A stretch of DNA of 56,835 nt from contig JAJYLG010000013.1 in assembly GCA_021787985.1 (NCBI GenBank), positions 1-56,835 on the forward strand, given 5' to 3'. The stretch is from Chloroflexota bacterium (GTDB lineage Bacteria; Chloroflexota; Dehalococcoidia; DSGV01). The translations under genes and the position numbers were made by a program. How positions within the stretch are numbered: position 1 is the first letter of the stretch; each line of letters starts with the position of its first letter. The notes beneath the pieces were generated by a model that worked only from the letters and a program-made list of their open reading frames with translations, did not search any database and was not told where the DNA came from. Positions 40,494 through 48,588 of this stretch are shown piece after piece.

Positions 40494-41458
40494 GTGCGAC
40501 ATCCTCCGTTCAGACCGATGCGTTGTCGGAGCCACTCGACCTCCCGGGCGTAGCCATCGGCGAAAGCGACCCGCGGCGCGAAGCGGAGCAGCTCCCGCGC
40601 GCGCGTGAGGTCCGCCTCGGTATGGCGCACGTCTCCGCGGACCGCCGGCTCGAATCTCACCCGGACCTTGCGTTGCACCAGCTCTTCGAGGAAAGCCAGG
40701 ACTTCCAGCAGATTGACTCGGGAGCCGCCGCCGACATTGATCGCCAGTCCCGCGACCGGCGCCTCGGCGGCGCGGTACGTCGCCGCGACGATGTCCTCGA
40801 CGAATGTGAAGTCACGGCTCTGAGTGCCGTCGCCGAACACTCGGATCTCCTGATCGCGCAGCGCCGCTTCGGCGAACCGGCGGAGCGCCAGGTCTGGACG
40901 CTGCCCCGGTCCGTAGACCGTGAAGTAGCGCAGGGCCACGGTTTCAAGCTCCTCGGGCGGCGCCGACAGGCAGCAGCGCTCGGCCTCCAGCTTGGTGCGG
41001 CCGTACGGGGAGATCGGCGCGGGCGGCAGGTCCTCTCGAAACGGCAACGGCGCGTCCCCGTACAAGGAGGAGGACGAGGCGTAGATCAGGCGGCGCACGG
41101 AAGGGCCGGCGCGACACGCATCGACCAGCCGAGCCGTGGCGCAGACGTTGTCGTGCTGGTACTGGTGCTCCAGATCGAAGCTGGGGCGTACGCCGGGACG
41201 GCCGGCGAGGTGGAAGACCACCTCCACGCCCCGCAGCAGCGGCTCCAATGGCAGGTGGACGAGGTCGCCCGCGACGTGGCGGTAGCCCGGATTCCGGACC
41301 AGCCGGGCCGCGCGCTCGAGCTTCTCCGCCGGATCGTAGGAATCGGTGAACGCGTCCACCCCGGTGACCTGCCAGCCCTCGTCAAGCAGGCGGCGGGTGA
41401 GGTGATATCCGATGAACCCGGCGGAGCCGGTGACGAGACAAGCTGGTCGGGCGCTCAT
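40490..41458 (-). CDS. NAD-dependent nucleotide-sugar epimerase/dehydratase (UDP-glucuronate epimerase-like)
   Basis: A 322-residue extended SDR enzyme: CLVTGSAGFIGYHLTRRLLD for NAD, VVFHLAGRPGVRPSFD, LIYASSSSLYGDAPLPFRED and the catalytic YGRTKLEAE. The segment VTGVDAFTDSYDPAEKLERA resembles UDP-glucuronate 4-epimerases, which would fit with ugd in the same operon (UDP-glucose to UDP-glucuronate to UDP-galacturonate). UDP-glucose 4-epimerase or a related enzyme is the alternative. Its start overlaps the upstream Pro/Ala-rich gene, and its stop overlaps the MurG-like gene. Confidence 0.87.
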   Translation of the reverse strand: MSARPACLVTGSAGFIGYHLTRRLLDEGWQVTGVDAFTDSYDPAEKLERAARLVRNPGYRHVAGDLVHLPLEPLLRGVEVVFHLAGRPGVRPSFDLEHQYQHDNVCATARLVDACRAGPSVRRLIYASSSSLYGDAPLPFREDLPPAPISPYGRTKLEAERCCLSAPPEELETVALRYFTVYGPGQRPDLALRRFAEAALRDQEIRVFGDGTQSRDFTFVEDIVAATYRAAEAPVAGLAINVGGGSRVNLLEVLAFLEELVQRKVRVRFEPAVRGDVRHTEADLTRARELLRFAPRVAFADGYAREVEWLRQRIGLNGGCRT

Positions 41459-42027
41459 GAGTCGCCTCCTGGCGGGGTCGTGTGCTGGCCGGCGTCTGTT
41501 GAGCTACCTGGGTCGACGGAGTCCCGGCTGTCGGAGCTCTCGCCGACGGAACCTGCCTGACCGGTGGGCTGCACGACCGCCGCCGGCGCCGTCGGAGAGG
41601 CCCCCGTTGGGGTAGCCATCGGCTGAGTGGCCGGGACGGTCGGGGCCGCCGTCGCCGGGACGGCCGGCGCACTCGTCGGGGTGGCCGGCGCGGGCTGGCC
41701 GGAGGACGGCTCGACTGGAGCCGGGGTGGCGGCCGGCCGGTCGACGGACGCGGCTGGGCTGTGGGACGGCGCGGACTCGGGCGACGCCGCCTCCATCGCG
41801 GGCCGCGTGGCCGCCGCGACGGCCGGCCGAGACGCCCGGCGGGATGCGAGGCGCGGCTGCGCAACAGAGGATCCCGCGTCGATGATGACGGCCGGCGGCG
41901 GCTTGACGGCGGGGACCAGCTCTCTGCCAAGGCCGCCCACGGTGATCGCGATCAGGCCGCCCGACATCACGACTAACCCCGCGAGGAGGGCGCGTGTTCC
42001 CAATCCTGTCAGTGCCTCTCGATGCAT
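41455..42027 (-). CDS. Membrane-anchored Pro/Ala/Thr-rich protein
   Basis: A 190-residue protein: a short N-terminal tail, one membrane segment (ALLAGLVVMSGGLIAITVGG, residues about 13-33), then about 150 residues of low-complexity Ala, Pro, Thr and Ser, for example PATPTSAPAVPATAAPTVPA. No folded domain is seen. It would span the membrane once and place a flexible, possibly glycosylated stalk outside. There is no LPXTG-type sorting signal at the end (TTPPGGDS). It is first in the seven-gene operon, with AGGAGG five bases before its ATG, and overlaps the epimerase gene by 4 bp. Confidence 0.7.
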   Translation of the reverse strand: MHREALTGLGTRALLAGLVVMSGGLIAITVGGLGRELVPAVKPPPAVIIDAGSSVAQPRLASRRASRPAVAAATRPAMEAASPESAPSHSPAASVDRPAATPAPVEPSSGQPAPATPTSAPAVPATAAPTVPATQPMATPTGASPTAPAAVVQPTGQAGSVGESSDSRDSVDPGSSTDAGQHTTPPGGDS

Positions 42028-42116
42028 GCCGCCTCCTGCGGACGGGATTGACGGTGAGCCGCTTGGCCGGCTCGTCTTAACGATGACCGACGGCGTTGCG
42101 GCGGCGATGAGTCGGG

Positions 42117-42134
42117 GATGAGAGTGTTCTCATC
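42117..42134. promoter_or_regulatory. Operator-like perfect palindrome
   Basis: GATGAGA-GTGT-TCTCATC: two perfect 7-bp half-sites around a 4-bp centre, 90 bp upstream of the leftward operon. The length and symmetry suit a dimeric regulator. It stands out in G+C-rich surroundings. No copy was noticed elsewhere in the window. Confidence 0.45.
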
Positions 42135-42369
42135 TGCCGGTACGGGATGTCCGTGCGCCGAGGAACGCGGGTGGGAAACGCCGGGTCTCGGGCCGGCGGT
42201 GTTATCCATGAGGGCGCGGACGAGGCGGGCGGTCGGGCCAAGGCAGGGTTCGGGCTCTGGCCTGCCCACGGCGTTGGCGCCCGGACGGACCCGAGCGTCA
42301 TGGCCCGCGCCCTTGGTGAAGTAAAGGTTCGGAAAGCCGGTCCATCAAGGGCGAAGATGGCCTGCCTGC

Positions 42370-42424
42370 GGACCGATAACCTTTGCGGGCCAGCGTGAGC
42401 AATGGCGCCGCATGGCATCGGTCC
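42370..42424. repeat. Nested inverted repeat, possible RNA stem-loop
   Basis: GGACCGAT (42370-42377) pairs perfectly with ATCGGTCC (42417-42424). Inside, GCGG/CCGC and GCCA/TGGC close a second stem around GCGTGAGCAA. Together they could fold a stable ~55-nt hairpin with an internal loop. There is no T-run, so it is not a typical terminator. Strand is undetermined. Confidence 0.4.
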
Positions 42425-42677
42425 AGGCGAGCGCCGCTCGCCGGCGGATGTCGTCAAGGGGTTGCAGGGAAGGAGCTTTCCACATCGCGAGTCCGACATC
42501 CCGGCGAGGGCGGCGCCGGCCACCAGCGAGACAAGGCTTGCCGGCATGTCCATCGGCCGCGCCGCCATCGGAGGCGGGCGAGTCGGCCCTGGCAGGCGGG
42601 CAGACGGAGCGAATGCGTGGCGTCCAGGCTGACGCGCCATCGTTCGTCAGCACGAGCGGTCGAAGACCGAGGGGGTC

Positions 42678-43370
42678 GTGAGAGTTAGCGTACGGTTTCC
42701 GCGTCGCTTGGTTTCGCCGCGAGTCGGCATCGCGCTGGCGGGCGTCGCCTGCGTGGCTGCGGCGATCGTCGCCGCGATCGCGGCACTGCCGGTGCAGCCG
42801 CCCGCGCAGCACCAGCTCGGCTCCCCGATGAGCGCCGCGGACCTGGCATTCCAGAGCGTGGGGATCTCGTCGCCCGATGCGCGCGTGAGCCCCGTGCGGG
42901 TCAGCTCGCCCTCGCCCGCCGATGGAGCGTCGCTGAAGCGGATGATCATCCCGGCCATCAGCGTGGACGCGCCGCTGGCGGTCGTCGGGAGGGACGCCGG
43001 CGGCGTCATGCAGATGCCGCCCGACCCCAAGACCGTGGCCTGGTACGGTTTCACGGCCCGACCCGGCAGCGGCAGCAACGCCGTCTTCGCCGGGCATCTG
43101 GACTACGTGCACTACGGCCCGGCCGTGTTCTGGAACCTGCACAAGCTTCGCTACGGCGATCAGATCGAGATCACGCTCGCGGACGGCACCGTGTATCGCT
43201 ATCGGGTGGTCTCGTCCGAGGCCTACGACATCTTCCACGCGCCGGTCGCCGACATCATCGGTCCCACCACGTACGACGCCATCACGCTGATCACGTGCAC
43301 GGGCTCCTACAACTGGTCGTTGCACCTGTACGAGGAGCGGCTGATCGTGCGGGCTCAACGGGTGTCCTGA
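42678..43370 (+). CDS. Sortase (class E/F-like)
   Basis: A 230-residue membrane-anchored transpeptidase with an N-terminal membrane segment (GIALAGVACVAAAIVAAIAA). The sortase core shows the catalytic His in FAGHLDYVHYG (about 139), the catalytic Cys in ITLITCTGSYN (Cys207) and the Arg in YEERLIVRA (about 221). It resembles the single-domain sortases of actinobacteria and Chloroflexota. GTG start. The stop is followed directly by the GTG of the DUF4012 gene. No protein with an evident LPXTG-type signal is in the window, so its substrates are elsewhere or use another signal. Confidence 0.9.
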   Translation: MRVSVRFPRRLVSPRVGIALAGVACVAAAIVAAIAALPVQPPAQHQLGSPMSAADLAFQSVGISSPDARVSPVRVSSPSPADGASLKRMIIPAISVDAPLAVVGRDAGGVMQMPPDPKTVAWYGFTARPGSGSNAVFAGHLDYVHYGPAVFWNLHKLRYGDQIEITLADGTVYRYRVVSSEAYDIFHAPVADIIGPTTYDAITLITCTGSYNWSLHLYEERLIVRAQRVS

Positions 43371-45347
43371 GTGGTCGCGCCAGGTGGGACCGAAGGCGGA
43401 CTGCCACGGCGGAGGCACCGCAGCAGGCGCTGGTATCGACGGCGCAGGGTCGCGCTCGTCGGTCTGGGGCTGGTGTCAGTTGTGGCGATCGCGTTGCTGG
43501 CGTATCACTACCTGGCGGTCATCAGCGGAGCGCGGGCGGGCCGCGCCCAGCTTTTGGCGGCGACCACGCAGCTCCTCCACGTCGGCGTCGGTGTCTCACA
43601 GGCCGAGCTTGATCAGTTGGACCGCGAGGTCCGGACGGGGCGCGACGAGATGCAGGGCGCGCAGCTCAGCGTGAGTCGCGATCCGCTTGTCTGGCTTGCG
43701 AGCCGCCTGCCGCGCGTCGGTACGCAGGTGCAGGCGGGCGAGCGGCTGCTGGACGCGAGCTTGACCGCCGCGGACGCCGGGCTGGGAGTGATCGCTGCCG
43801 GACGGATCGCGCTGCGCGAACGCGATGATCCCGGCGGCGGACGCCTCACCCAGCGGGCGGTGAACGTGGTGCAGGAGTCGCAGCCGTACCTGGCGCAGGC
43901 ACAGCGGGCGGTCGAACGCCTGCGGGAGACGCACCGACAGCTCGCGGGCGAGTCGCTGCTGTCGCCGCTCGCGCGGGCCAACGAGGAGCTCGGAACGCGG
44001 CTGCCCGAGATGGAGCGGCTGGTCGGCGAGTGGCAGGCTGCTCGGCAGCTCCTGCCGGGGCTGCTGGGGTTCGAGGGCAAGCGGACCTACCTGCTGCTGG
44101 CGCTGAACGAAGGCGAGCTGTTTCCGGGTGGTGGCTTCGTCACCGTCGCGGGCACGCTCACGGCCGACCACGGCGCGATCCAGGTGGGCGCGCTGGAAGA
44201 CACGATCCGCTTTGGGCAGGAGTGGCAGGACCGCGGTGGCGGCTACGTACAGCCCCCGGCGCCGCTGAAGCAGTACCTGCTGCGGCAGGTCACGTGGAAC
44301 CTGTCGGTCTCCGACTGGTCTCCCGACTTCCCGACGAACGCCCAGCGGGCGGTCGAATTCTGGAAGCTTGGCGGGGGGGCGCCGGTAGACGGGGTGATCG
44401 CGGTCAACCTGGCCACGTTGCGGGACCTGCTGGCGCTCTACGGTCCCGTGCGGTTGCCGGACTACGGGTTCACCTTCACCAGCGACAACGCGATCCTCGA
44501 GCTCGAGCGACTGACGCGACGGCCGTTCGATCCGGCAAGCCCGGATCGCAAGGCGGCGGTGGGAGAGCTGGCGCGGGCGCTCATTCCTCGCGTCCTGAGC
44601 ACGCCTCCCACGCAGTGGGACGGACTGAGCCGGACCCTGGGCGAGCTGATCGGCGGGAAAGACCTGATGATCTGGTCCCCTGACCCGCAGCAGGAGCGCG
44701 CCATTGCGGCGCTGGGCGCGGATGGCGCGGTGCGCGCCGTGCCGTCCGATTACCTGATGCTGGTCGACGGAAGCGTGCAGAGCACGAAGCTGAACTTGAT
44801 CATCCATCCCCAGGTGGACCTCAACGTGAAGTTGTCGGCCTCGGGGGGCGCGGAACACACGGTGACGGTCACCTATCGCAACGACCTGCCGAGCTGGGAA
44901 AAGGGCCAGGACATGAAGCTCGTGCGGCAGCTCATGCTGGCCGGTGTGTACGGCGACTACGCGCGTCTGTATGTGCCGCAAGGCAGCGATCTTACCTCAC
45001 TGAAGCTGGATGGGCGGGAATCCGGGGCGCAGGCGGTCGAGACGGAGCTCGGCAAACAGAGCTTCGCGCGTTTCTTCACGGTTGGCTCCGGGCAGACGCG
45101 CGTCGTCCAGTACGCGTACCGGACGCCGGGCGTGCTACGCTTGTTACCAACGGCTGCAAGCTATGCGCTCTACCTGCAGCGGCAATCCGGCGCGAGCGGA
45201 ACGTGGGTCACGCTCCACATCGACCCACCCCCCGGCTATCACGTGGCGTGGCTGGCCACGAACGGGCAGGTCCGGAATGGGGTTACCGACGCGCGCGTCC
45301 TGCTGGACCGGGACGTGCTGGTGACCGTCGGCCTGGAGCGCGGCTAG
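43371..45347 (+). CDS. DUF4012 family membrane protein
   Basis: A 658-residue protein with a basic start (RRRHRSRRWYRRRRVALVGL), one membrane segment at about residues 27-48, a coiled-coil-like stretch to about residue 220, and then the DUF4012 domain: LLGFEGKRTYLLLALNEGEL, FPGGGFVTVAGTLTADHGAI, NLSVSDWSPDFPTNAQRAVE and VDGVIAVNLATLRDLLALYG. The family is common in Chloroflexota and actinobacteria and its biochemical role is not settled; the domain looks related to the LytR-CpsA-Psr phosphotransferase theme in context only. It follows sortase with no gap and precedes the Wzz/BY-kinase gene by 48 bp, pointing to cell-surface glycan or protein attachment. Confidence 0.85.
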   Translation: MVAPGGTEGGLPRRRHRSRRWYRRRRVALVGLGLVSVVAIALLAYHYLAVISGARAGRAQLLAATTQLLHVGVGVSQAELDQLDREVRTGRDEMQGAQLSVSRDPLVWLASRLPRVGTQVQAGERLLDASLTAADAGLGVIAAGRIALRERDDPGGGRLTQRAVNVVQESQPYLAQAQRAVERLRETHRQLAGESLLSPLARANEELGTRLPEMERLVGEWQAARQLLPGLLGFEGKRTYLLLALNEGELFPGGGFVTVAGTLTADHGAIQVGALEDTIRFGQEWQDRGGGYVQPPAPLKQYLLRQVTWNLSVSDWSPDFPTNAQRAVEFWKLGGGAPVDGVIAVNLATLRDLLALYGPVRLPDYGFTFTSDNAILELERLTRRPFDPASPDRKAAVGELARALIPRVLSTPPTQWDGLSRTLGELIGGKDLMIWSPDPQQERAIAALGADGAVRAVPSDYLMLVDGSVQSTKLNLIIHPQVDLNVKLSASGGAEHTVTVTYRNDLPSWEKGQDMKLVRQLMLAGVYGDYARLYVPQGSDLTSLKLDGRESGAQAVETELGKQSFARFFTVGSGQTRVVQYAYRTPGVLRLLPTAASYALYLQRQSGASGTWVTLHIDPPPGYHVAWLATNGQVRNGVTDARVLLDRDVLVTVGLERG

Positions 45348-45395
45348 CGTTTCCGGGCCGCGATTCGGCGGCACAGGGAGGCGACGAAGAAGATC

Positions 45396-46871
45396 ATGGA
45401 ACTGCGACGATACCTGGCAATTGTCCGACGCTGGTGGTGGGTCCTCGTGGTGGGGACCGCGGTCGCCGCCGCCTCAGCCTTCTTCGTCAGCCGCGCGATG
45501 ACGCCCATCTATCGGGCGCAGTCGACGCTCCTGATCAACCTGGCGCAGCAGCCGGCCGCGCCCACCTACCAGGACGTCACCACCAGCCAGGCGCTCACCA
45601 AGACCTACGCGCAGCTCATCACCTCGCGGCCGGTGCTCGAGGAGGCGGCTCGCCAGCTCGGCGGCGGCGTCACCGCCGAGCGTCTGACGGGCGTGTCGGG
45701 CAGCGTCGTCCAGGACACCGAGCTGCTGCACGTCTCGTTCGAAGACCGGGACCCCGCCTTCGCCGCCCAGGTGGTCAACGCCGTGTCCCAGGTGTTCGCC
45801 AAGCGAGTCCGCGACGCCCAGCTCGGCCAGACGAGCAGCGCGGCGACCACTGCCACGCCGACCAGCATCAACACCGTCTTCATCGCCGAACCGGCGGACA
45901 TCCCGCATGTTCCGGTATCGCCCAAGACGTCTCAGAACACCGCGCTCGGCGCGATCGCCGGCTTCCTGCTGGCGGCCGGGCTGGTGGCGCTGTTGGAGTA
46001 CCTGAACGACACGGTGAAGGATCGCGAGGACCTGGCAAAGCTGGAGCTGCCGTCCATGGGCGTGGTGCGTCGCGGGCGCCGGAAGGGCGGCCCGTCGCTG
46101 CTCGATCCGGCGGCCGCGCGCGGCGCGCTCGCGGAGGACTATCGGCAGCTCCGCACGAACATCGAGTTCGCGTCGCGGGCGGGCGAGGTGCGGAGCCTGG
46201 TCGTGACCTCGGCCAGGTCGGGCGAGGGAAAGACGACGACCGCGTGCAACCTGGCGCTGGTCCTGGCGGCGGCCGGACGGCGCGTGGCCCTGGTGGATGG
46301 CGACCTGCGGCGCCCGGGCGTCCACCGTTTCTTCGGGCTGCCGAACCAGTCCGGCCTGACCACGGCCTTCCTGAGCGGGCTGGAGGCGCTCGATGGGCTG
46401 CTGCGGGTCGGGCCGCAGGAGAACCTCCTCATTCTTACTACCGGCCCCATCCCGCCCAACCCGGCGGAGCTGCTCGCCGGGCCAGGCATGAGCGCCATCA
46501 TGGAACGGCTGCGGTCGCTGGCCGACATCGTCGTCGTCGACTCGCCGCCGGTGCTCGGGCTCGCCGACGCATCCCTGCTCGCGGCCGGGGCGGACGCTGC
46601 CCTGCTGGTGGTGGACGCACGGCGCACCCGGGCGGGCGCCGTCCATCTGGCCGTGGACACGTTGCGGCACTCCGGAGTTCGCATCGTCGGAGCCACCCTC
46701 AACCGCGTGACGAGCGAGGGCGTGGGCTACGGGTACTACTACGTCTACGGCTCGGGGGATGACGAGAGCCAGTTCGCGACGGCAGAGACTGGATCCGAGA
46801 GCAACGGCCGCCGGCGCGGGGGAGCGGTGGCAGGGACATCGCGCGCTCCCACTCGGGGCGAGCGCGGCTGA
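45396..46871 (+). CDS. Wzz/BY-kinase: polysaccharide co-polymerase with tyrosine autokinase
   Basis: A 491-residue protein controlling polysaccharide chain length and export. It starts with a Wzz domain (MELRRYLAIVRRWWWVLVVG, first membrane helix; second near 185-205, LGAIAGFLLAAGLVALLEYL) and continues into a CpsD/CapB kinase: Walker A TSARSGEGKTTTACNLAL (about 269), Walker A' VALVDGDLRRPG, Walker B DIVVVDSPPVLG. The C-terminal tail has a Tyr cluster, GVGYGYYYVYG, for autophosphorylation. It ends 2 bp from the convergent LysM gene. GGGAGGCGACGAAGAAG precedes the ATG. Confidence 0.93.
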   Translation: MELRRYLAIVRRWWWVLVVGTAVAAASAFFVSRAMTPIYRAQSTLLINLAQQPAAPTYQDVTTSQALTKTYAQLITSRPVLEEAARQLGGGVTAERLTGVSGSVVQDTELLHVSFEDRDPAFAAQVVNAVSQVFAKRVRDAQLGQTSSAATTATPTSINTVFIAEPADIPHVPVSPKTSQNTALGAIAGFLLAAGLVALLEYLNDTVKDREDLAKLELPSMGVVRRGRRKGGPSLLDPAAARGALAEDYRQLRTNIEFASRAGEVRSLVVTSARSGEGKTTTACNLALVLAAAGRRVALVDGDLRRPGVHRFFGLPNQSGLTTAFLSGLEALDGLLRVGPQENLLILTTGPIPPNPAELLAGPGMSAIMERLRSLADIVVVDSPPVLGLADASLLAAGADAALLVVDARRTRAGAVHLAVDTLRHSGVRIVGATLNRVTSEGVGYGYYYVYGSGDDESQFATAETGSESNGRRRGGAVAGTSRAPTRGERG

Positions 46872-46873
46872 CG

Positions 46874-47569
46874 CTACCGCAGGCGGATCTGCTGGCCCGC
46901 GTAGATGATGCCGTCCCTGGGGATGCCGTTGAGGCGGCGGAGCGTGTCCGCGTCCAGGCCGTAGCGGGCGGCGATGGATGACAGGCTGTCGCCGGGCTGA
47001 ACGATGTAGATCCGGGGCGGCGTGGGTGAGGGCGTCGGCGGCACGGTTGCCGAGGGCGCCGTCGCGGATGGCGACGGAGACCCGTCGTTGGGCGTGGCCG
47101 TCGCCGTTACCCCGATCGCTCCCTGGACGGTCGACCGCGTGTGCCGGCTCGCCAGCGTATTGGTGACGACCAGGATACCCGCGACCGTCAGCATTACCGC
47201 CACCAGCACCGCCGCGGTCCACAGCACCAGACGGCGGGCGGCACGCTCCAGCGGTGGGCGGGGATAGGCCGCAGCACCCAGGTACACGGGACACGATGCG
47301 TAGCCAGAGCGGAGACAGAGCCGCCGCTGGACCTCCAGCGCGATGGGACGAGCGCCGCCGTGCCGGTAGCAGCGGTGCGCGGCCGTCGTGAACATGCACC
47401 AGGTCGAGGGGTCGTCCACCAGGCCCAGGTAGGGACAAGGCCCCTGGGGAGACGCCTCGCGCTGCTCCTCGACCGCGCCCTGTTCCTGCTGCCCGGCCTG
47501 ATCGTCCACTCGCTTCTCCCGCTTGCGGCGTTTCGGTCGTTCCCGCTTCGCTTGCAACTCGTCCCTCAT
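46874..47569 (-). CDS. Cys-motif/transmembrane/LysM protein
   Basis: A 231-residue protein with three parts. Residues 1-40 are basic and polar (KRERPKRRKREKR). Residues 45-95 carry five cysteines in the pattern CPYLG (C45), STWCMF (C58), HRCYRH (C67), RRLCLR (C85) and ASCPVY (C93). A membrane helix spans about 113-135 (LVLWTAAVLVAVMLTVAGIL). After a Ser/Thr/Pro linker a LysM domain ends the protein (YIVQPGDSLSSIAARYGLDA, TLRRLNGIPRDGIIYAGQQI). The cysteines would face the cytoplasm and the peptidoglycan-binding LysM the outside. Its ATG overlaps the methyltransferase stop (ATGA). A metal or Fe-S site is inferred, not shown. Confidence 0.8.
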   Translation of the reverse strand: MRDELQAKRERPKRRKREKRVDDQAGQQEQGAVEEQREASPQGPCPYLGLVDDPSTWCMFTTAAHRCYRHGGARPIALEVQRRLCLRSGYASCPVYLGAAAYPRPPLERAARRLVLWTAAVLVAVMLTVAGILVVTNTLASRHTRSTVQGAIGVTATATPNDGSPSPSATAPSATVPPTPSPTPPRIYIVQPGDSLSSIAARYGLDADTLRRLNGIPRDGIIYAGQQIRLR

Positions 47570-48588
47570 CGCTCGCGGGCGGCCGTGGGCTCCTTGCCCG
47601 CGGCCGTTGGCCGCGCCGGGACGCAAGCGCTTGCCGCCCGCGGTGCCGCGGCCCTCACCGCCGAGACCGTAAGCTTGTTGCCCGCGCGCCCGATGGCCGC
47701 GTTGGCGGCGCGCCAGGCGGCCGTCACCGCCGGCAGCAGCCACGGCCGGCTCAGCAGCCGGAAGGCGCGCCCCGGCTCGTGGCGGTAGTACATCGCGTAA
47801 CGCTCGGCATGGACGATCTCGAAGCCGCGCGCGCGTAACGCGTCCGCCACCTCGGCGGGCGTCAAACGCGCCACGCGGTTGCCGGCATCCTCCTGTTCCA
47901 GCGCCAGGCCGAGCCGTACCGCCAGCGCCGTGGCGGCGGCACGCGCCGGCTCCGTCACCGAAACCGCCCGCCCGGCGACCCGCGCCATCTCCTGCAGACC
48001 TCTCGTCGGCTCCTCCAGGTGGTGCAGCCCGTCGTGAACGTAGACGAGATCCAGCGACCCGTCCGCGAACGGCAGGCCCTCCACGTCGGCCACCAGCGGC
48101 ACGATCGCCAAGCCGTGGCGGCGCGCCCGCTCGCGCGCCCGCCGTGCCGCGCCCAGCGAGATGTCGGCGGCGATGACGCGAGCGCCCGCGCGTGCGAGCA
48201 GCTCCGCATCCATGCCGGAGCCGGCGCAGACGGCCAGCGCCGTGGCGCCGGGCACGGCCGCCTCCAGCCCCGTCATGCTGCGGCGGAACTTCTCGACCAG
48301 CAGCCAGCGATAGAGCGCGGGCGTCCCGTGCGGCCGCGTGATCTCGAACTCCTCCGCCAACTCCCGGTCGAAGAACGCTGCCTGCTGGTGCTTGTGCTGG
48401 TGTCCGTGCAGGTGCTCTATCTCGTCGTGCTCCGCCGCCGACCGTTCCACCAACATCACCGGGATGCCGTCCAGCACCGGATACGCGCGGCCACAGCTCG
48501 CGCAGCGCCCTTCCGCTTGCGACCAGGCGAGCGCGCCGCGGCACGCCGGGCAGACGAGCAGGGCGTGGAGATCATCGACGGGGGTCAT
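47566..48588 (-). CDS. SAM-dependent methyltransferase with N-terminal zinc ribbon
   Basis: A 340-residue protein. The N-terminal 45 residues are a Trm112-like zinc ribbon (LLVCPACRGALAW, EGRCASCGRAYPVLDGIPVM). A His-rich segment HLHGHQHKHQQAAFF follows. The class I methyltransferase core has ALAVCAGSGMDAELLARAGA (motif I), RVIAADISLGAARRARERAR and LDLVYVHDGLHHLEEPTRGL. The tail is Ala/Arg-rich. It overlaps the GT2 gene by 17 bp and the LysM gene by 4 bp. Context suggests methylation of a sugar or lipid precursor of the surface polysaccharide. Confidence 0.85.
   Translation of the reverse strand: MTPVDDLHALLVCPACRGALAWSQAEGRCASCGRAYPVLDGIPVMLVERSAAEHDEIEHLHGHQHKHQQAAFFDRELAEEFEITRPHGTPALYRWLLVEKFRRSMTGLEAAVPGATALAVCAGSGMDAELLARAGARVIAADISLGAARRARERARRHGLAIVPLVADVEGLPFADGSLDLVYVHDGLHHLEEPTRGLQEMARVAGRAVSVTEPARAAATALAVRLGLALEQEDAGNRVARLTPAEVADALRARGFEIVHAERYAMYYRHEPGRAFRLLSRPWLLPAVTAAWRAANAAIGRAGNKLTVSAVRAAAPRAASACVPARPTAAGKEPTAARER

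Larger units (their letters stand above)
42028..42677. other. Divergent control region between two polysaccharide operons
   Basis: 650 bp separating the leftward seven-gene operon from the rightward sortase/DUF4012/kinase operon. Short frames on both strands lack recognisable proteins and look like chance in G+C-rich DNA. Two structures stand out and are listed separately: an operator-like palindrome at 42117-42134 and a nested inverted repeat at 42370-42424. I could not fit a c-di-GMP, cobalamin or other known riboswitch pattern by eye. Confidence 0.5.

Noticed and set aside
42028-42677. Small genes or a c-di-GMP riboswitch in the divergent region
   Set aside because: Short frames lack family features and good start sites, and the conserved GEMM segments are not found on either strand.
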